A DNA stretch of 64,000 bases from Rana temporaria (taxonomy: Eukaryota > Chordata > Amphibia > Anura > Ranidae), in the NCBI RefSeq assembly GCF_905171775.1, contig NC_053490.1, positions 89,955,839 through 90,019,838 on the forward strand, in the 5' to 3' direction. Positions 1 through 10,525 of this stretch are shown here, piece by piece. A program made the translations under genes and the position numbers. Position 1 is the stretch's first letter, and each line of letters opens with the position of its first letter. The notes beneath the pieces were generated by a model. That model had not been told where the DNA came from and did no database searches. It worked only from the letters and a program-made list of their open reading frames with translations.

Positions 1-162
1 ATTATAGGCTTACAACTAGTACAGAGATGCTGAAAACTGACCTTCATATGGTGAGATAATGAAATTCACGTGAGACACAAAAGTATGGTTGTTTCTTGTC
101 CATTGAGGGGCACACAAATTCCCACAGGAGGACTAGACACTTGAAAACAAATTGCAGATAAG
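1..162. other. intronic sequence, nothing recognised
   Basis: AT-rich non-coding sequence upstream of the first visible mipep exon. No open frame, repeat tip or motif that I can support. Confidence 0.4.
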
Positions 163-510
163 TTAAAGGGGTTGTAAAGGTTCGTCTTTTTTATTTTCTA
201 AATAGGTTCCTTTAAGCTAGTGCATTGTTGCTTCACTTACCTTTTCCTTTGATTTCCCTTCTAAATGTTTTGTTTTCTTTGTTTGAATTTCTCACTTCCT
301 GTTTCTCCTCCGTAAGCTTTCCACCATCATCTGAGCGGTGGAAAGTCATTTAGAACAGCTTACTGAGGAGGAACAGGAAGTGAGAAATTCAGACAAAGAA
401 AACAAACATTTAGAAGGGAAATTGAAGGAAAAGGTAAGTGAACCAACAATGCACTAGCATAAAGTAACCTATTTAGAAAATAAAAAAACAAACCTTTGCA
501 ACCCCTTTAA
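163..510. mobile_element. Fold-back MITE with TTAA ends (family A, copy 1)
   Basis: A 348-bp near-perfect palindrome. The left tip TTAAAGGGGTTGTAAAGG is mirrored at the right by an AACCTTTGCAACCCCTTTAA-type end, and the arms pair inward to a short loop near 320-335. TTAA at both outer edges (163-166, 507-510) is the target duplication typical of piggyBac-type elements. There is no coding capacity. A second, heavily interrupted copy lies at 27892-29622. The family assignment is by structure only. Confidence 0.8.
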
Positions 511-2351
511 GTATAACATGTCCTCTGCCCACCTGGCTCAGGAAAAGAAAAGTCTACCTTTTTTCTTACTCGCTGCTGTTTTCCTTCAGTCAAGATCCCT
601 TGCTGCTGAGTTGGTCTATATATGCACCTATCATGGTTGGCCCTTCTACAGCCTGGCTTTGGAGGCCATACCCAGACCTCACCGGACTGGGTATTGTGAG
701 TTTATCCTGGAATGTGACCTTTGGCCACTATGCTCATTTCCAGACCTGTGTGTGTTCTGGTAAAGCTTAGGCCAGCGTTTTTTTTATTAAAGTCGTGGCA
801 CCCTTTAAAAGTAGACAAAAATCCCAAGGCATCCCAGTCTGCAATGTAAAAACAAAGTAATTGTTACTTCACAATGGGAAAACTGAGCCTGGGACGATGC
901 ACACAACTGCCTTGATGAAAATTAACTTCACATCACAAGCCTCTATTCACATCAGAGGACCCCCCTATATGTCAGAGCCTCCCCTCCCCAAAATCACACA
1001 GTTCCCGCATCACATCAGAACCCTACCTTTTTGGTTCCAGCAGTGCAGTAGAGGTTGGGAGGCAGTCATGTCTGGTTGAGCCAGACCTCTGTCCTCTTCT
1101 GAATTGCTTTAGGAGGCCATGCATGCTGCCTGGCCTGGATCAATGTCCTATATTTCCATTACATGACACCATCTTCACCATGGCAATTCGTGACGCTAAT
1201 TCATGGCAAACTGGGTTCCATACCTGCAAGCACCCCAGGAGACATGACCATGAATTAGATTTTTTTGTACTGGCTGTGAAATCTATTTCTTGGGAGTTCT
1301 TTAAGAGGCACAGGTGCCACCCCTCTGAGTTTATGATCATGCTCCTTTTTACTGATTTACCAAAACACTGGGGCATGCTGGGAGGAGGAGGGGCTATACT
1401 GGGCTGGCCCACAATTTTCTCTTTGTCAGTGTCCTATACTCATGTAGGCAGCAGTATACCCAACAGTCTCTCTGAATTCCTATGTGCCTTCAAGTGGTTG
1501 TAAATATATATAATAATTTCTTTTATATATATATATATATATATATATCATAGTGTGTGGGTGTGTATATGTGTATATATATACACAACATTTTTTTTAT
1601 AATGAACATGTCATTCCTATCTACTCTGTGTAATGGTTTTGCACAGAGCAGCCTGAATCTTCCTCTGGGGTTCCCCGCTGGCGTTCCTGGGTACACCTCT
1701 TCTGCCACACCCCCTGATCCCTCATTACAGGATTTGATTGACAGCAACAGAAATTCTGCTATGTAGAAAATTGCTTTAATTAAAAGAAATTTCATGAATG
1801 TTAATTTGCTCCCCTGTGTACCATAAAGTAAAGAAATCCATGTGACCTGCTTAGGACACTGGAAAAGTTTGGCTACAGTGACAGATAAAGGTAAATGGTG
1901 TGGACTTCAATTATACAGACTTGTAGTTTTTTTTTAGTTTTGTTAGCTGATTGGTTTTTACTTGTGTAGATAAATGCGTTGTATACTAATTACAATTCTG
2001 CTTCATCCAAATTCTGGGTTTCATTGGTCTGCATCCCCTTCCTTGCCAAATTGGGTGTTGGCCCTTCATATCTTCACAATATTTATGGAAACCAAATGGG
2101 TCTAAAACGAAAAAAAAAACAGATGTATCTTTGGGATACTTATCTGATGCATTTTCCTGCTCTTCCCAGTACAAGGAAATGTAATCTGTTTCAGAAATTA
2201 CAATTTCTTTCTGGGCCTGGTGCAGATCAGATACTCCTGCATTTAGATACATTAGAATATTGTACATGTTGCTTGTTTGATTTTTGTCTATTGATTTATG
2301 TTTTCCAAATCTAGGTCTGCTCTAATCGTACTACTTTTGTGTCTTCCTTAG
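511..2351. other. mipep intron with small repeats
   Basis: No supported gene. The stretch holds a (TA)n run at about 1523-1548. At 1598-1780 there is a piece of a dispersed family recognised by TTTTGCACAGAGCAGCC; the same family recurs at 6279-6800 and 58298-58725. The remaining sequence is unassigned, and the short open frames in it show no domain features. Confidence 0.5.
1523..1548. repeat. (TA)n microsatellite
   Basis: Uninterrupted alternating TA run, followed by TG/TA-rich sequence to about 1580. Confidence 0.85.
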
Positions 2352-2505
2352 GTATAATATAGAACCAAGCTTATATTCACCATTCTTCTCTCTTGGTGCC
2401 TGCATGGAGGGATTAAATTCTCTTTTTAACCAACTCCTTGGAATCTCTCTGTATTCCGAGCAGCCAGAGAAGGGAGAAGTGTGGTCCGAAGATGTCAGGA
2501 AACTG
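2352..2505 (+). CDS. mipep: mitochondrial intermediate peptidase, internal exon 1 of 7 in window
   Basis: First visible exon of mipep, an M3-family zinc metallopeptidase of the mitochondrial matrix that removes an octapeptide from a subset of imported precursors after the main processing peptidase. The exon has 154 bp: one base completing an upstream codon, then 51 codons reading from YNIEPSLYSPFFSLGACMEG to a WSEDVRKL end. The acceptor is ttccttag at 2351 and the donor gtaaca at 2506. It ends on a codon boundary and joins the next exon as RKL-AVVHEN, the order I know for vertebrate MIPEP. The segment precedes the catalytic core. Upstream exons are outside the window. Confidence 0.93.
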
Positions 2506-2696
2506 GTAACATTTCAATCTTCTCTGCATTAGTTCAGCCATCTACACACACTCAATTTTTTTTTCTTTATTTACCGTAAGCCTTTAAATGCTGTCAGTGA
2601 CAGAGCCTTACTCCTGGGTGTTAAAAGGCAATATTTGTAGTGTGTTTTATACATTTTGTTGGCCGTTTTTTTTGTTTTTGTTTTTTTGTGGCCTAG

Positions 2697-2942
2697 TAAT
2701 TTCAGCTTTACCTATTGAGCTCTGCTAATTTGAGGAGCTGATAGGAATATGGAAAATGTGAAATGGAGATGAAAGACCCACTTGCTGGCTGGATAAATAC
2801 AAAATATGCATAAGCAATATCACCTATATTGCTTATGCATATTTTGTATTTATCCAGCCAGCAGGTGGGTCTTTCATCTCCATTTTCCATATTCCTATCT
2901 GCGCCTCAAATTAGCAGAGCTCAATAGCTAAAGCTGAAATTA
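2697..2942. mobile_element. Fold-back MITE, about 246 bp
   Basis: Near-perfect palindrome from TAATTTCAGCTTT to AAAGCTGAAATTA, with the turn near 2818-2824 (TATTGCTTATGCAT pairs with ATGCATAAGCAATA). No coding capacity. The target duplication is ambiguous (TAAT or TTA), so the superfamily is not assigned. Confidence 0.75.
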
Positions 2943-3329
2943 TTCAAGCTAAACTGGCAGAGCAGAGCAACAATTATTCAATTATTCACCCTCCCTACTC
3001 AGAGGACTCCCTACAATCAGAAAGTGTGTCTGAAGGCAGACAGCTTTATCTATTCTTTAGAAATCCTCTAGTCCTCTAAACTTCAGTTTTAAAACGTAAA
3101 CTTAAAAATATGTAAAATCAAAAGGGCTCAAGATTTAAAAAACAATTCTCTTAAAAATGACTGCAGGTGCATTTTTTACCTGTCTGGCTCCTGAATTCGG
3201 CTCTTATTCTTTTTTGTAGTACCTGTAGCAGATGTAAAACAAAACTTAATTTGTTTTATTAAAACCTGATAGAAAACGTAGTCGCTTTTCCTACATATGA
3301 AAGGATAAAATTGCTTTTCTGTGAATGCA

Positions 3330-3747
3330 TTAAAGTATATCTAAAGGCAAAACTTTTATTTTTTTTCTAGTTTTTGGATAGAGATGGATTAGAACCCCTG
3401 TCAGTTTTTATTGCTGTATGTGCCCCTGTTAGGAGATTCATCCTCTCTATTTGTATTATTTACCATTATTGTTTGAAAGTAGAAGAAAATCCCAAATTTA
3501 GGCTTGTCCCCAGAAAAGTAATAGGGAGGTATTCTTCCAATGGGGACTCTAGTTCTGTTGGCCTGGGGATCCCCAAGGGATTCCCTTAATTTGCAGGGAT
3601 TTCCTCTTACTTCCTGTTTGGCCATGGGACAGGAAGTGAAGGGAAATGTCTGAAACTGGACACGGAAGTTGGAAAAAAATCTGGGGAATATGGCCCTCCT
3701 TTACTCCAATCTAAAATAAAAAAGTTTTGCCTATAGTTCCACTTTAG
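3330..3747 (+). mobile_element. TTAA-type MITE (family E), copy 1
   Basis: Starts TTAAAGTATATCTAAAGGC and ends CTATAGTTCCACTTTAG. Diagnostic interior words are TTTTTATTGCTGTATGTGCC, GGGGACTCTAGTTCTG and CTTCCTGTTTGGCCATGGGA. The same words in the same order recur at 15688-16367 (+), 24650-25000 (-) and, partly, 33858-34050, so this is a dispersed family. Non-coding. The right TTAA is degraded. Confidence 0.7.
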
Positions 3748-3923
3748 TAAGGATCTGGTTGCCGAATGTATAATGTGTACTTGTATTTTTGGAGAAAAAA
3801 AGAGGGGAAAAAATAGGAAATCCCAGTATTGGTAAGGAGGGCGGGAATTCAATTTTGCCAATTGACTCTACAAGAAATCTGAGGCAGGGGATTTTTACCT
3901 TACCAGGAAGAGCTGCAGACCTA

Positions 3924-5435
3924 CAGTGGATATAACAAGTCTACACACCCCTGTTAACATTTCAGGTTTCTGTGATGTAAAAAAATGAGACCAAGATAAA
4001 TAATTTCAGAACTTTTTTCCACCTATATGTGACCTATAAACCGTGCAACTCAATTAAAAATAATGTGGTTGCATTAGTGTGCACACCCTCTTATAACTGG
4101 GTATGTAGGTGTTCAGAATTAAGCAATCGCATTCAAACTCCATGTTAAATATTAGTCAGTACACACCTGTCATTTAAAGTGCCTCTGATTAACCCCAAAT
4201 AAAGTTCAGCTGTTCTAGTCTTTCCTGACATTTTCTTAGTCGCATCCAACAGCAAAAGCCATGGTCCACAGAGGGCTTCCAAAGCATCAGAGGGATTTCA
4301 TTGTTAAAAGGTATCAGTCAGGAGAAGGGTACAAATGAATTTCCAGGGCATTATACATATGCGATGGAACACCCTGAAGACAGTCCTCATAATGTGCAGA
4401 AAATGTGGCACAACAGAGACATTACCAAGAACTGGACGTCCCTCCAAAATTGATGAAAAGACGAGAAGAAAACTAGTCAGGGAGGCTGCCAAGAGGCCTA
4501 CAGCAACATTAAAGGCGCTGCAGGAGTATCTGGAAAGTACTGGCTGTGTGGTACATGTGATAACAATCTCCCGTATTCTTCATATGTCTGGGCTATGGGG
4601 TAGAGTGTCAAGACCGAAGCCTTTTCTTACGAAGAAAAACATCCAAGCCCGGCCAAATATTGCAAAAACACACCTGAAGTCTCCCAAAAGGATGTGGGAA
4701 AATGGGTTATGGTCTGATGAAACCAAGGATGAACTTTTTGGCCATAATTCCAAAGGATATGTTTGGCGCAAAATCAACACTTCACATGACCAAAAGAACA
4801 CCATACCCACCGTGAAGCATGGTGGTGGCAGCATCATGCTTTGGGGCTGTTTTTCTTCAGCTGGAGCAGGGGCCTTAGTCAAGGTAGAGGGAATTATGAA
4901 CAGTTCCAAATACCAGTCAATATTGGCACATAACCTTCAGGATTCTGCTAGAAAGCTGAACATGAAGAGGAACGTTATCTTTCAGCATGACAACGACCCA
5001 AAGAATACATCCAAATCAACAAAGGAATGTGTTCACCAAAAGAAGATTGAAGTTTTGGAATGGCTCAGTCCTGAACCCCATTGAAAATCTGTGGGGTGAT
5101 CTGAAGAGGGGTGTACACAGGAGATGTCCTCTGACAGATTTGGAGAGTTTTTGCAAAGAAGAGTGGGCAAATATTGCCAAGTCAAGATGTGCCATGAAGA
5201 CTGAATGATGTAATAAAATCAAAAGGTGCTTCAACAAAGTATTAGTTTAAGGGTGTGCAGACTTATGCAACCATATTATTTGTATTATTATTTTTACTTC
5301 CCTCAACCTGAAAGATTTCCGTTTGTTGTTCAGCTGAGTTGTATAATTTATAGGGAAAACTTCTGAAATGATTTATCTTTGTCTCATTTTTTTTTGCATC
5401 ACAGAAACTGACATTTTAACTTTTTATAGCCACTG
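3924..5435 (+). mobile_element. Tc1/mariner transposon, decayed (Tc1 copy 1)
   Basis: Bounded by TA at 3922-3923 and 5436-5437. The left inverted repeat starts CAGTGGATATAACAAG. The right one reads inward CAGTGGCTATAAAAAG and then lacks about 15 bases present on the left. Inner parts of both repeats share TTTCTGTGATG, TGAGACCAAGATAAAT-like words and ACTTCTGAAAT-like words, giving terminal repeats of roughly 200 bp, as in IR/DR-type Tc1 elements. It carries one transposase relic. The damaged right tip and broken gene suggest it is inactive. Confidence 0.88.
4261..5208 (+). pseudogene. Tc1-type transposase, frameshifted
   Basis: Encoded a DD34E cut-and-paste transposase. The likely original start is ATG 4261, reading MVHRGLPKHQRDFIVKRY (helix-turn-helix) and then hitting a stop at 4336. 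The reading continues in another frame from about 4335 through TLPRTGRPSKID, the catalytic WSDETK and HDNDPKNTSKSTKE. It then shifts frame again near 5060, after which NPIENLWGDLKRG supplies the third acidic residue. All three catalytic acids are thus present but spread over three frames. The usual length (~340 aa) fits. Non-functional as it stands. Confidence 0.88.
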
Positions 5436-6066
5436 TAAATATTCACAACTTAACCATAAACAGACTGATTGTGTGAGCATTGATGTCTGTAAATTTTTGG
5501 GGGGCGGTAAGAGCTATAAATGTAATAGTAGGAACTGCAGCTCCACTTCACCATGTTTTTAATTGCAGGATCTTCTTACTATGGGCTACAAAGGCAGTCC
5601 CCCCTTTTAAAACTTGGAAAGTCAAAAAATTATTTTGCCAAGCTTTCTGCTCTGGTCTGGATAGCACAAAAAATAAATATAATTAATGACATTGAGAATG
5701 TCTGTCTGTCTTTTTTTTTTTTTTTTTTCTTTAATAGATCCTGATCAGCAGCCAGGAAATAATTGTTTTGTTTATAAAGTTAAGTCTGTGCCATTGTCTG
5801 AGACAGTATGCATAGTCCTGGTACGGTGCCCCAGAATGCCCTCCACTAAGATCTGTTCATATACAGTATTGACTTTATAATACAAAAGATACTTACAGTA
5901 CATGTGATTTTCATCTCGGTGGAACAGACTGAAATATGCGTAGCATTGCTTTATCGATGCATTGCCAACTGTGCTTCAGGGACCACTGGTTTCTAGCCTG
6001 GATGACAGTAATATGTAGTCATTTATCCCCCTTTCTTTAAATAAGACTTCTTTCTTTTTTTGCTAG
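5436..6066. other. mipep intron, nothing recognised
   Basis: No gene or clear repeat. It has a T-tract at 5709-5731 and AT-rich sequence leading into the acceptor at 6066. Confidence 0.4.
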
Positions 6067-6144
6067 GCGGTTGTACATGAAAATGAAGGCTTACTTGGTT
6101 ACATTTATTGCGACTTTTTCCAGCGTGCCGAAAAACCTCCACAG
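6067..6144 (+). CDS. mipep: mitochondrial intermediate peptidase, exon 2 of 7 in window
   Basis: A 78-bp exon of exactly 26 codons, reading AVVHENEGLLGYIYCDFFQR and then AEKPPQ. Acceptor tttttttgctag, donor gtaatt; phase 0 at both ends. The GYIYCDFFQR stretch is conserved in M3 oligopeptidases just before the strands leading to the zinc site. It continues directly into DCHFTIRGG of the next exon. No damage seen. Confidence 0.95.
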
Positions 6145-6278
6145 GTAATTGTTCTATATCTTTTATGGTCAATCCATACAAAACTCTAATTTTAAAGCGA
6201 TTATAAAATGTATTTATTTTTGTTTAAAAAAAGAAATAAATGTTATCTTTTACCTTTATATTTTTTTAATAGTGGTTT

Positions 6279-6800
6279 TGCACAGAGCAGCCCAGATCCT
6301 CCCCCCCCCCTTCTCGAGTCCCACATCCGCACTCCTGGCCACTCCCTCCTGCCGGGTGCTCCCACAGCAAGCAGCTTGTTATGGGGGCACCCGAGCTGAG
6401 CCACTGTCCATTCACACACAGAGCCAATGGCTCCTGCTGCTGCCAATAGGAAATTAGGAGTGTGAGTCCCTGGAGAGGCATGGCTCTCCTGAACATTGCT
6501 GCATTGAGAGCCGCTGCTCTGGATGTTCGTTCAGACACAGAGCCTCGGCTTGGCCCTGCACCCCTCTTCTTATTCGCTCACTGCCTGTGATTAGCAGGAG
6601 CCATTGTCTCCATCAATGAGTCTTCACTGCCGGTTTCCCTTACCCAAGATGGCGGTGCTAGCACCCGAGAGCCGATTCAAGAATCGGCTTGGGGGAAGAC
6701 TCCGCCAGATCCCTGGACACGTAAGTAAAAGTTGGCAGCTACAGTATTTGCAACTGCTGACCTTAAAACAAATATATGCGGTGCGGAGCTTCTCTTTAAG
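6279..6800 (+). repeat. dispersed repeat, CACAGAGCAG family
   Basis: Begins near GTGGTTTTGCACAGAGCAGC and contains GCAAGCAGCTTG(T)TATGGGG, the same landmarks as the better-preserved TTAA MITE at 58298-58725 and the short piece at 1598-1780. The right edge, near CTTCTCTTTAAG, is uncertain. Non-coding; open frames on both strands here are composition artefacts. Confidence 0.5.
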
Positions 6801-6845
6801 CCCTGATGAAGGGGGTTTGACTTTAATCTGCTAAGAATTAGCGCT

Positions 6846-7210
6846 GCACTGATACCATTTGTTTATTTTCACAGGAGAGCACAAGTACCGATACTTATGC
6901 TCAAGTACCCGCCAATACTGACTACTGATACCTTTGTGGTGTGGTTTTGAGCCTGTATAAAAGGACTGGGCTGAAATCACACTGCAAGGAATCGCATGTC
7001 ATTTGAACAGGCTGAAGTCACTATGACAAGCCTAGGTTCACACAGGACCGGTGGGGGGGAAACTGGACAGGAATCGCACCACATTCCTGTTCAAATCGCA
7101 ATTCTTTGAAATGCAGTTTGAGCTCATTAATTTTATATGGGCTCAAATCACACTGCAATGGTATCGGTTTTAGGTATCGAAGCATTTGCACGAGTATTAA
7201 TGCTTTGTAG
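6846..7210. repeat. degenerate hAT-like repeat, GATACC family
   Basis: Contains scattered versions of AAGTACCGATACTTATGC, CTGATACC and GGTATCG motifs that match the terminal regions of the element at 7928-8739. No tips or target duplication are visible. A fragment GGTTCACACAGGACCGG sits within it. Assignment by motif only. Confidence 0.35.
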
Positions 7211-8003
7211 AAAATATAAAATTGTGGGGATCAAGAATCTGAATTTCACAAATTATAGCTGTAGTATCTGATCTAATCCCTCAACATGTCGACGGGAAGC
7301 TTCCATAAGCCACAGTTTGGCTGGTTGCTTCATGGGGTGGGGTTATCAATCAGGCCTGAGTATCGTTCCTTTTCGCCTTTTTTTTTCTGTCTCAACACCT
7401 CTGCGTGCTGGCCTTTGTGTTCATGCACACATAGGTGTTTGGAGGCAAACAAAAAACCCGGTGCCAACATGTCCTTTAGCAGCAGCATTTTGGCAGAAAA
7501 CATGATTGACGTGCCTACACACATCTATACGCACTTAGCACTTGAACATTTTTTTTCAATTCAATGGCTAGAATCAATAGCATCAGTTTACAAACATCAA
7601 GCGTTTCTCTGCCAAAACACCGCTGCCTGGAGGGAAAGCGTCTAGGAGAAATGGCAAAAACATCCAATATGCATGAGGCCTTAGTCTTTTCCTCTGTCTG
7701 TGATTCAGAAATGTCCCAAATTTGGTAATATTGTGTAAAAGGGCTGAAAGCAAACTATTTGTGCAATAGGGCATTGGTTTATGCTTAATAACATTGCATT
7801 GTGAATAGGAGACTGGTAGTGTCACATAACTGCTGGTCTTGACTATATATGCAGAGAACTGCTTTGTGCAGAATCACACTTAGGCCTCCTACTTAAAATG
7901 TTTCCATTTTTCGTGGGAATACCACTTTTTTAGGACTAAATACAAGTACTGATACTTTTTTTTATGTACTCGCCGATACCGAATACCGATACCTTTTTTA
8001 CAC

Positions 8004-8400
8004 ATTCCAGCCACGTCGTCGTCCCCCACATTCCAGCCACGTCCCCCCCCCCCCCACATTCCAGCCACGTCCCCCCCCCCACATTCCAGCCACGTCGTCC
8101 CCCCCACATTCCAGCCACGTCGTCCCCCCCACATTCCAGCCACTTCGTCCCCCACCCCACATTCCAGCCATGTCGTCGTCCCCCCCACATTCCAGCCACG
8201 TCGTCCCCCCCCACATTCCAGCCACGTCGTCCCCCCCCCCCACATTCCAGCCACGTCATCGTCCCCCACATTCCAGCCACGTCGCCCCCCCCCCCCCACA
8301 TTCCAGCCACGTCCCCCCCCCCCCCCCCCACATTCCAGCCACATCGTCCCCCCCCACATTCCAGCCACGTCGTCCCCCCCACATTCCAGCGACGTTGTCC
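8004..8400. repeat. minisatellite, CACATTCCAGCCACGTC + C-tract
   Basis: About 15 copies of a 22-32-bp unit whose core is CACATTCCAGCCACGTC followed by a variable C-run; the unit length differs only in the C-run. The long open frames across it (Trp-Asn-Val-Gly repeats on the minus strand, Pro/His on the plus) arise from the unit and are not genes. Confidence 0.9.
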
Positions 8401-8414
8401 CCCACACCTTGATG

Positions 8415-8606
8415 CCACCGTTAATCAGCGTGCGGGGAACAGCTTTCGTTTGAATAGCTGTATCCCGGCCGCGTATAGACACTCCCCCTTGCGCGGGATT
8501 GGACAGATCATCCGTCCAGTCCCGCGCAAAGGGGGAGTGTCTATACGCGGCGGGGATACAGCTATTCAAACGAAAGCTGTTCCCCGCACACTGATTAACG
8601 GCGGCG
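8415..8606. repeat. perfect-looking palindrome, about 190 bp
   Basis: GTTAATCAGCGTGCGGGGAA at the left is mirrored by TTCCCCGCACACTGATTAAC at the right. The arms pair through GTATAGACACTCCCCC and turn at TGGACAGATCATCCGTCCA near 8507. It lies inside the hAT-like element. Confidence 0.85.
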
Positions 8607-8822
8607 TTGGCGGGGGGGGGGGGAGGGGAACAAGTATTCTATTTAAGTATCGGCGGTATTAGCGGGAGTACGAGTACTCCCGCAAATACTAGGTATCGGT
8701 CCCGATACCGATACTGGTATCGGTATCGGGACAACCCTACCGATTTCTAAACCAAATCTTGCCTAAATGTAGTCCATGTTAATGTGTCCTTTTTTACAAA
8801 GTGTTTTTGTTGTCTACATTAG

Positions 8823-9027
8823 GACTGTCATTTCACAATTCGAGGAGGCCGGCTAAAAGAAGATGGTGAATATCAGCTGCCACTAGTGGTTCTCATGCTT
8901 AATTTCCCACAGTCCACCAAGAGTTCACCAACACTGTTAACTCCTGGTATGATGGAGAACCTCTTCCATGAGATGGGGCATGCCATGCATTCCATGCTGG
9001 GCAGAACACGCTACCAGCATGTCACAG
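8823..9027 (+). CDS. mipep: mitochondrial intermediate peptidase, exon 3 of 7 in window (catalytic exon)
   Basis: A 205-bp exon carrying the active site. It reads DCHFTIRGGRLKEDGEYQLP, then a segment ending SPTLLTPGMMENLF, then HEMGHAMHSMLGRTRYQHVTG. HEMGH is the HExxH zinc-binding motif of M3 peptidases: the two histidines bind zinc and the glutamate activates water. The third zinc ligand is expected from a glutamate in the next exon. Acceptor attag at 8822, donor gtaagg. It ends with one base of a Gly codon completed by exon 4. All active-site residues are intact. Confidence 0.97.
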
Positions 9028-9990
9028 GTAAGGACCAAAGCAGAAATAGATGGGGGTATTGCATGCATAAGCAAGAATGACAGTATACTGCTCATATGCT
9101 CCCTGACTAAGTCATTTGGGTCCTCCAAAGAAAACTACAATATCCTCTAGTATGAGAATTTTTTTCCCCTCAAGCCAGTTGAAGCCCTTTTCTACCGAAA
9201 ATGGATTTTTCAGTTTGGGTTTACTCCCCTGCCGGCCTCTGAGATTTCTCAGACTGAACTGGGAGATTTATTTAGATTGGGTTTTCATCTCCGTTTCTCT
9301 CACAAAGCTACATTACGGCTTTCTCTCACAGCTGAGCTTCAGATAGGAGAAGCAGAATGTTTTTCTCAGAACAGAACTATTACCCATTCGCTCCCCTTTC
9401 TCCTGATGCCTCCTAAGCAGCATTCATTTTATTCCCACTTGCAAACGTATTGTCATGAACTGGGTAAGAGTGCTAATACTTTTATTCCTCTAAAGTTTTG
9501 AGACATTTTTTATACAAAAAACACCACACTGATCCTGTATATTGTAGTCCAGGGCACATCCTTTTCCCTTTTATACTATTACAAAGGTATTTTCAGTGTA
9601 TTTATCAACATGTCTAAAAAAGAAATGATCCGAATTTGTCAAAATATTTTATATTTTGTATTCTGACATAATATGCAGTACTATACATGGGGTATAGATC
9701 CACTCACATCAGTCCCTGTTGTCTGATGGAGCTTACAATCTAATCTCCCAACCACACACTAGCAGAATAGAAGTCATTTGTGAGAAAGCTTGGGAGGTAG
9801 CCTGTCTGTACAAATATAAAGAGAAAACCCGCTCAGACAAAAGGATTGCATAAAAGCTACATGCAGATACAGCCCAGGGGACACACGCACACACAGATTT
9901 TAGTTGTGTCCCCCCCTCCCCCTGGTCACTGAAAGTGATCCATGAGCCAGTGTGATGGGGGAAGGCAATTCATATGTACATGGGCACTCT
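9028..9990. other. mipep intron, nothing recognised
   Basis: No gene or clear repeat tip seen between the catalytic exon and the minisatellite. Confidence 0.4.
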
Positions 9991-10374
9991 GGTGGGGCAG
10001 TAGATGTAAGGGGACCCTCTGGTGGGGGCAGTAGATGTAAGGGGACACTCCGGTGGGGGCAGTAGATGCGAGGGGGCCCTCTGGTGGGGGCAGTAGATGA
10101 GAGGGGGCCCTCTGGTGGGGGCAGTAGATGAGAGGGGGCCCTCTGGAGGGGGCAGTAGATGAGAGGGGGCCCTCTGGTGGGGGCAGTAGATGCGTGGGGG
10201 CCCTCTGGTGGGGGCAGTATATGCGAGGGGGCCCTCTGGTGGGGGCAGTATATGCGAGGGGGCCCTCTGGTGGGGGCAGTAGATGCGAGGGGGCCCTCTG
10301 GTGGGGGCAGTAGATGCGAGGGGGCCCTCTGGTGGGGGCAGTAGATGCGAGGGGACCCTCTGGTGGGGACACCT
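9991..10374. repeat. 31-bp minisatellite, about 12 copies
   Basis: Unit GGTGGGGGCAGTAGATGCGA followed by GGGGGCCCTCT (31 bp), repeated about 12 times. The first two or three units are diverged (TGTAAGGGGAC variants), and the trailing sequence to about 10490 is decayed. Because 31 is not divisible by 3, all three frames stay open over several units, giving spurious Pro/Ser/Thr-rich frames. There are no spacers, so it is not a CRISPR array. Confidence 0.92.
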
Positions 10375-10525
10375 GCTACAAGAAGGCGCTCTGATGGGAG
10401 TATAAGGGGGCACTATTATGGGGACTCTGATAGGGACCCAAATGTAAAGGGGGCTCTTATGAGGACTCCTGAAACAAGGGGGCACAGTTTCTGTTTAATC
10501 ATCCTAATCTCATGACCACCTAATA

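Larger units (their letters stand above)
7928..8739. mobile_element. hAT-like non-autonomous element with internal minisatellite and palindrome
   Basis: The right end reads inward TAGGGTTGTCCCGATACCG, a hAT-type tip. The left end is truncated but keeps CGATACCGAATACCGATACC. Inside are a GC-rich minisatellite (8004-8400) and a palindrome (8415-8606). Non-coding. Family placement rests on the tip sequence, not on a transposase. Confidence 0.5.

Noticed and set aside
518..763. 81-aa open frame with a hydrophobic start
   Set aside because: No splice or motif support and no homology that I recognise; likely chance.
7889..8662. Long open frames on both strands, Trp/Gly-rich or Pro/His-rich
   Set aside because: They are read-through of the CACATTCCAGCCACGTC minisatellite; three frames are open at once and no domain or splice context supports a protein.
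8886..9080. 64-aa frame starting inside mipep exon 3 as a separate small gene
   Set aside because: It is the exon reading frame running past the splice donor into the intron.
9991..10374. CRISPR-like regular array
   Set aside because: Units are contiguous with no unique spacers, in vertebrate DNA; it is a minisatellite.
9926..10485. Pro/Ser/Thr-rich frames of up to 171 aa
   Set aside because: A 31-bp tandem unit cycles through all frames, which makes open frames by itself.
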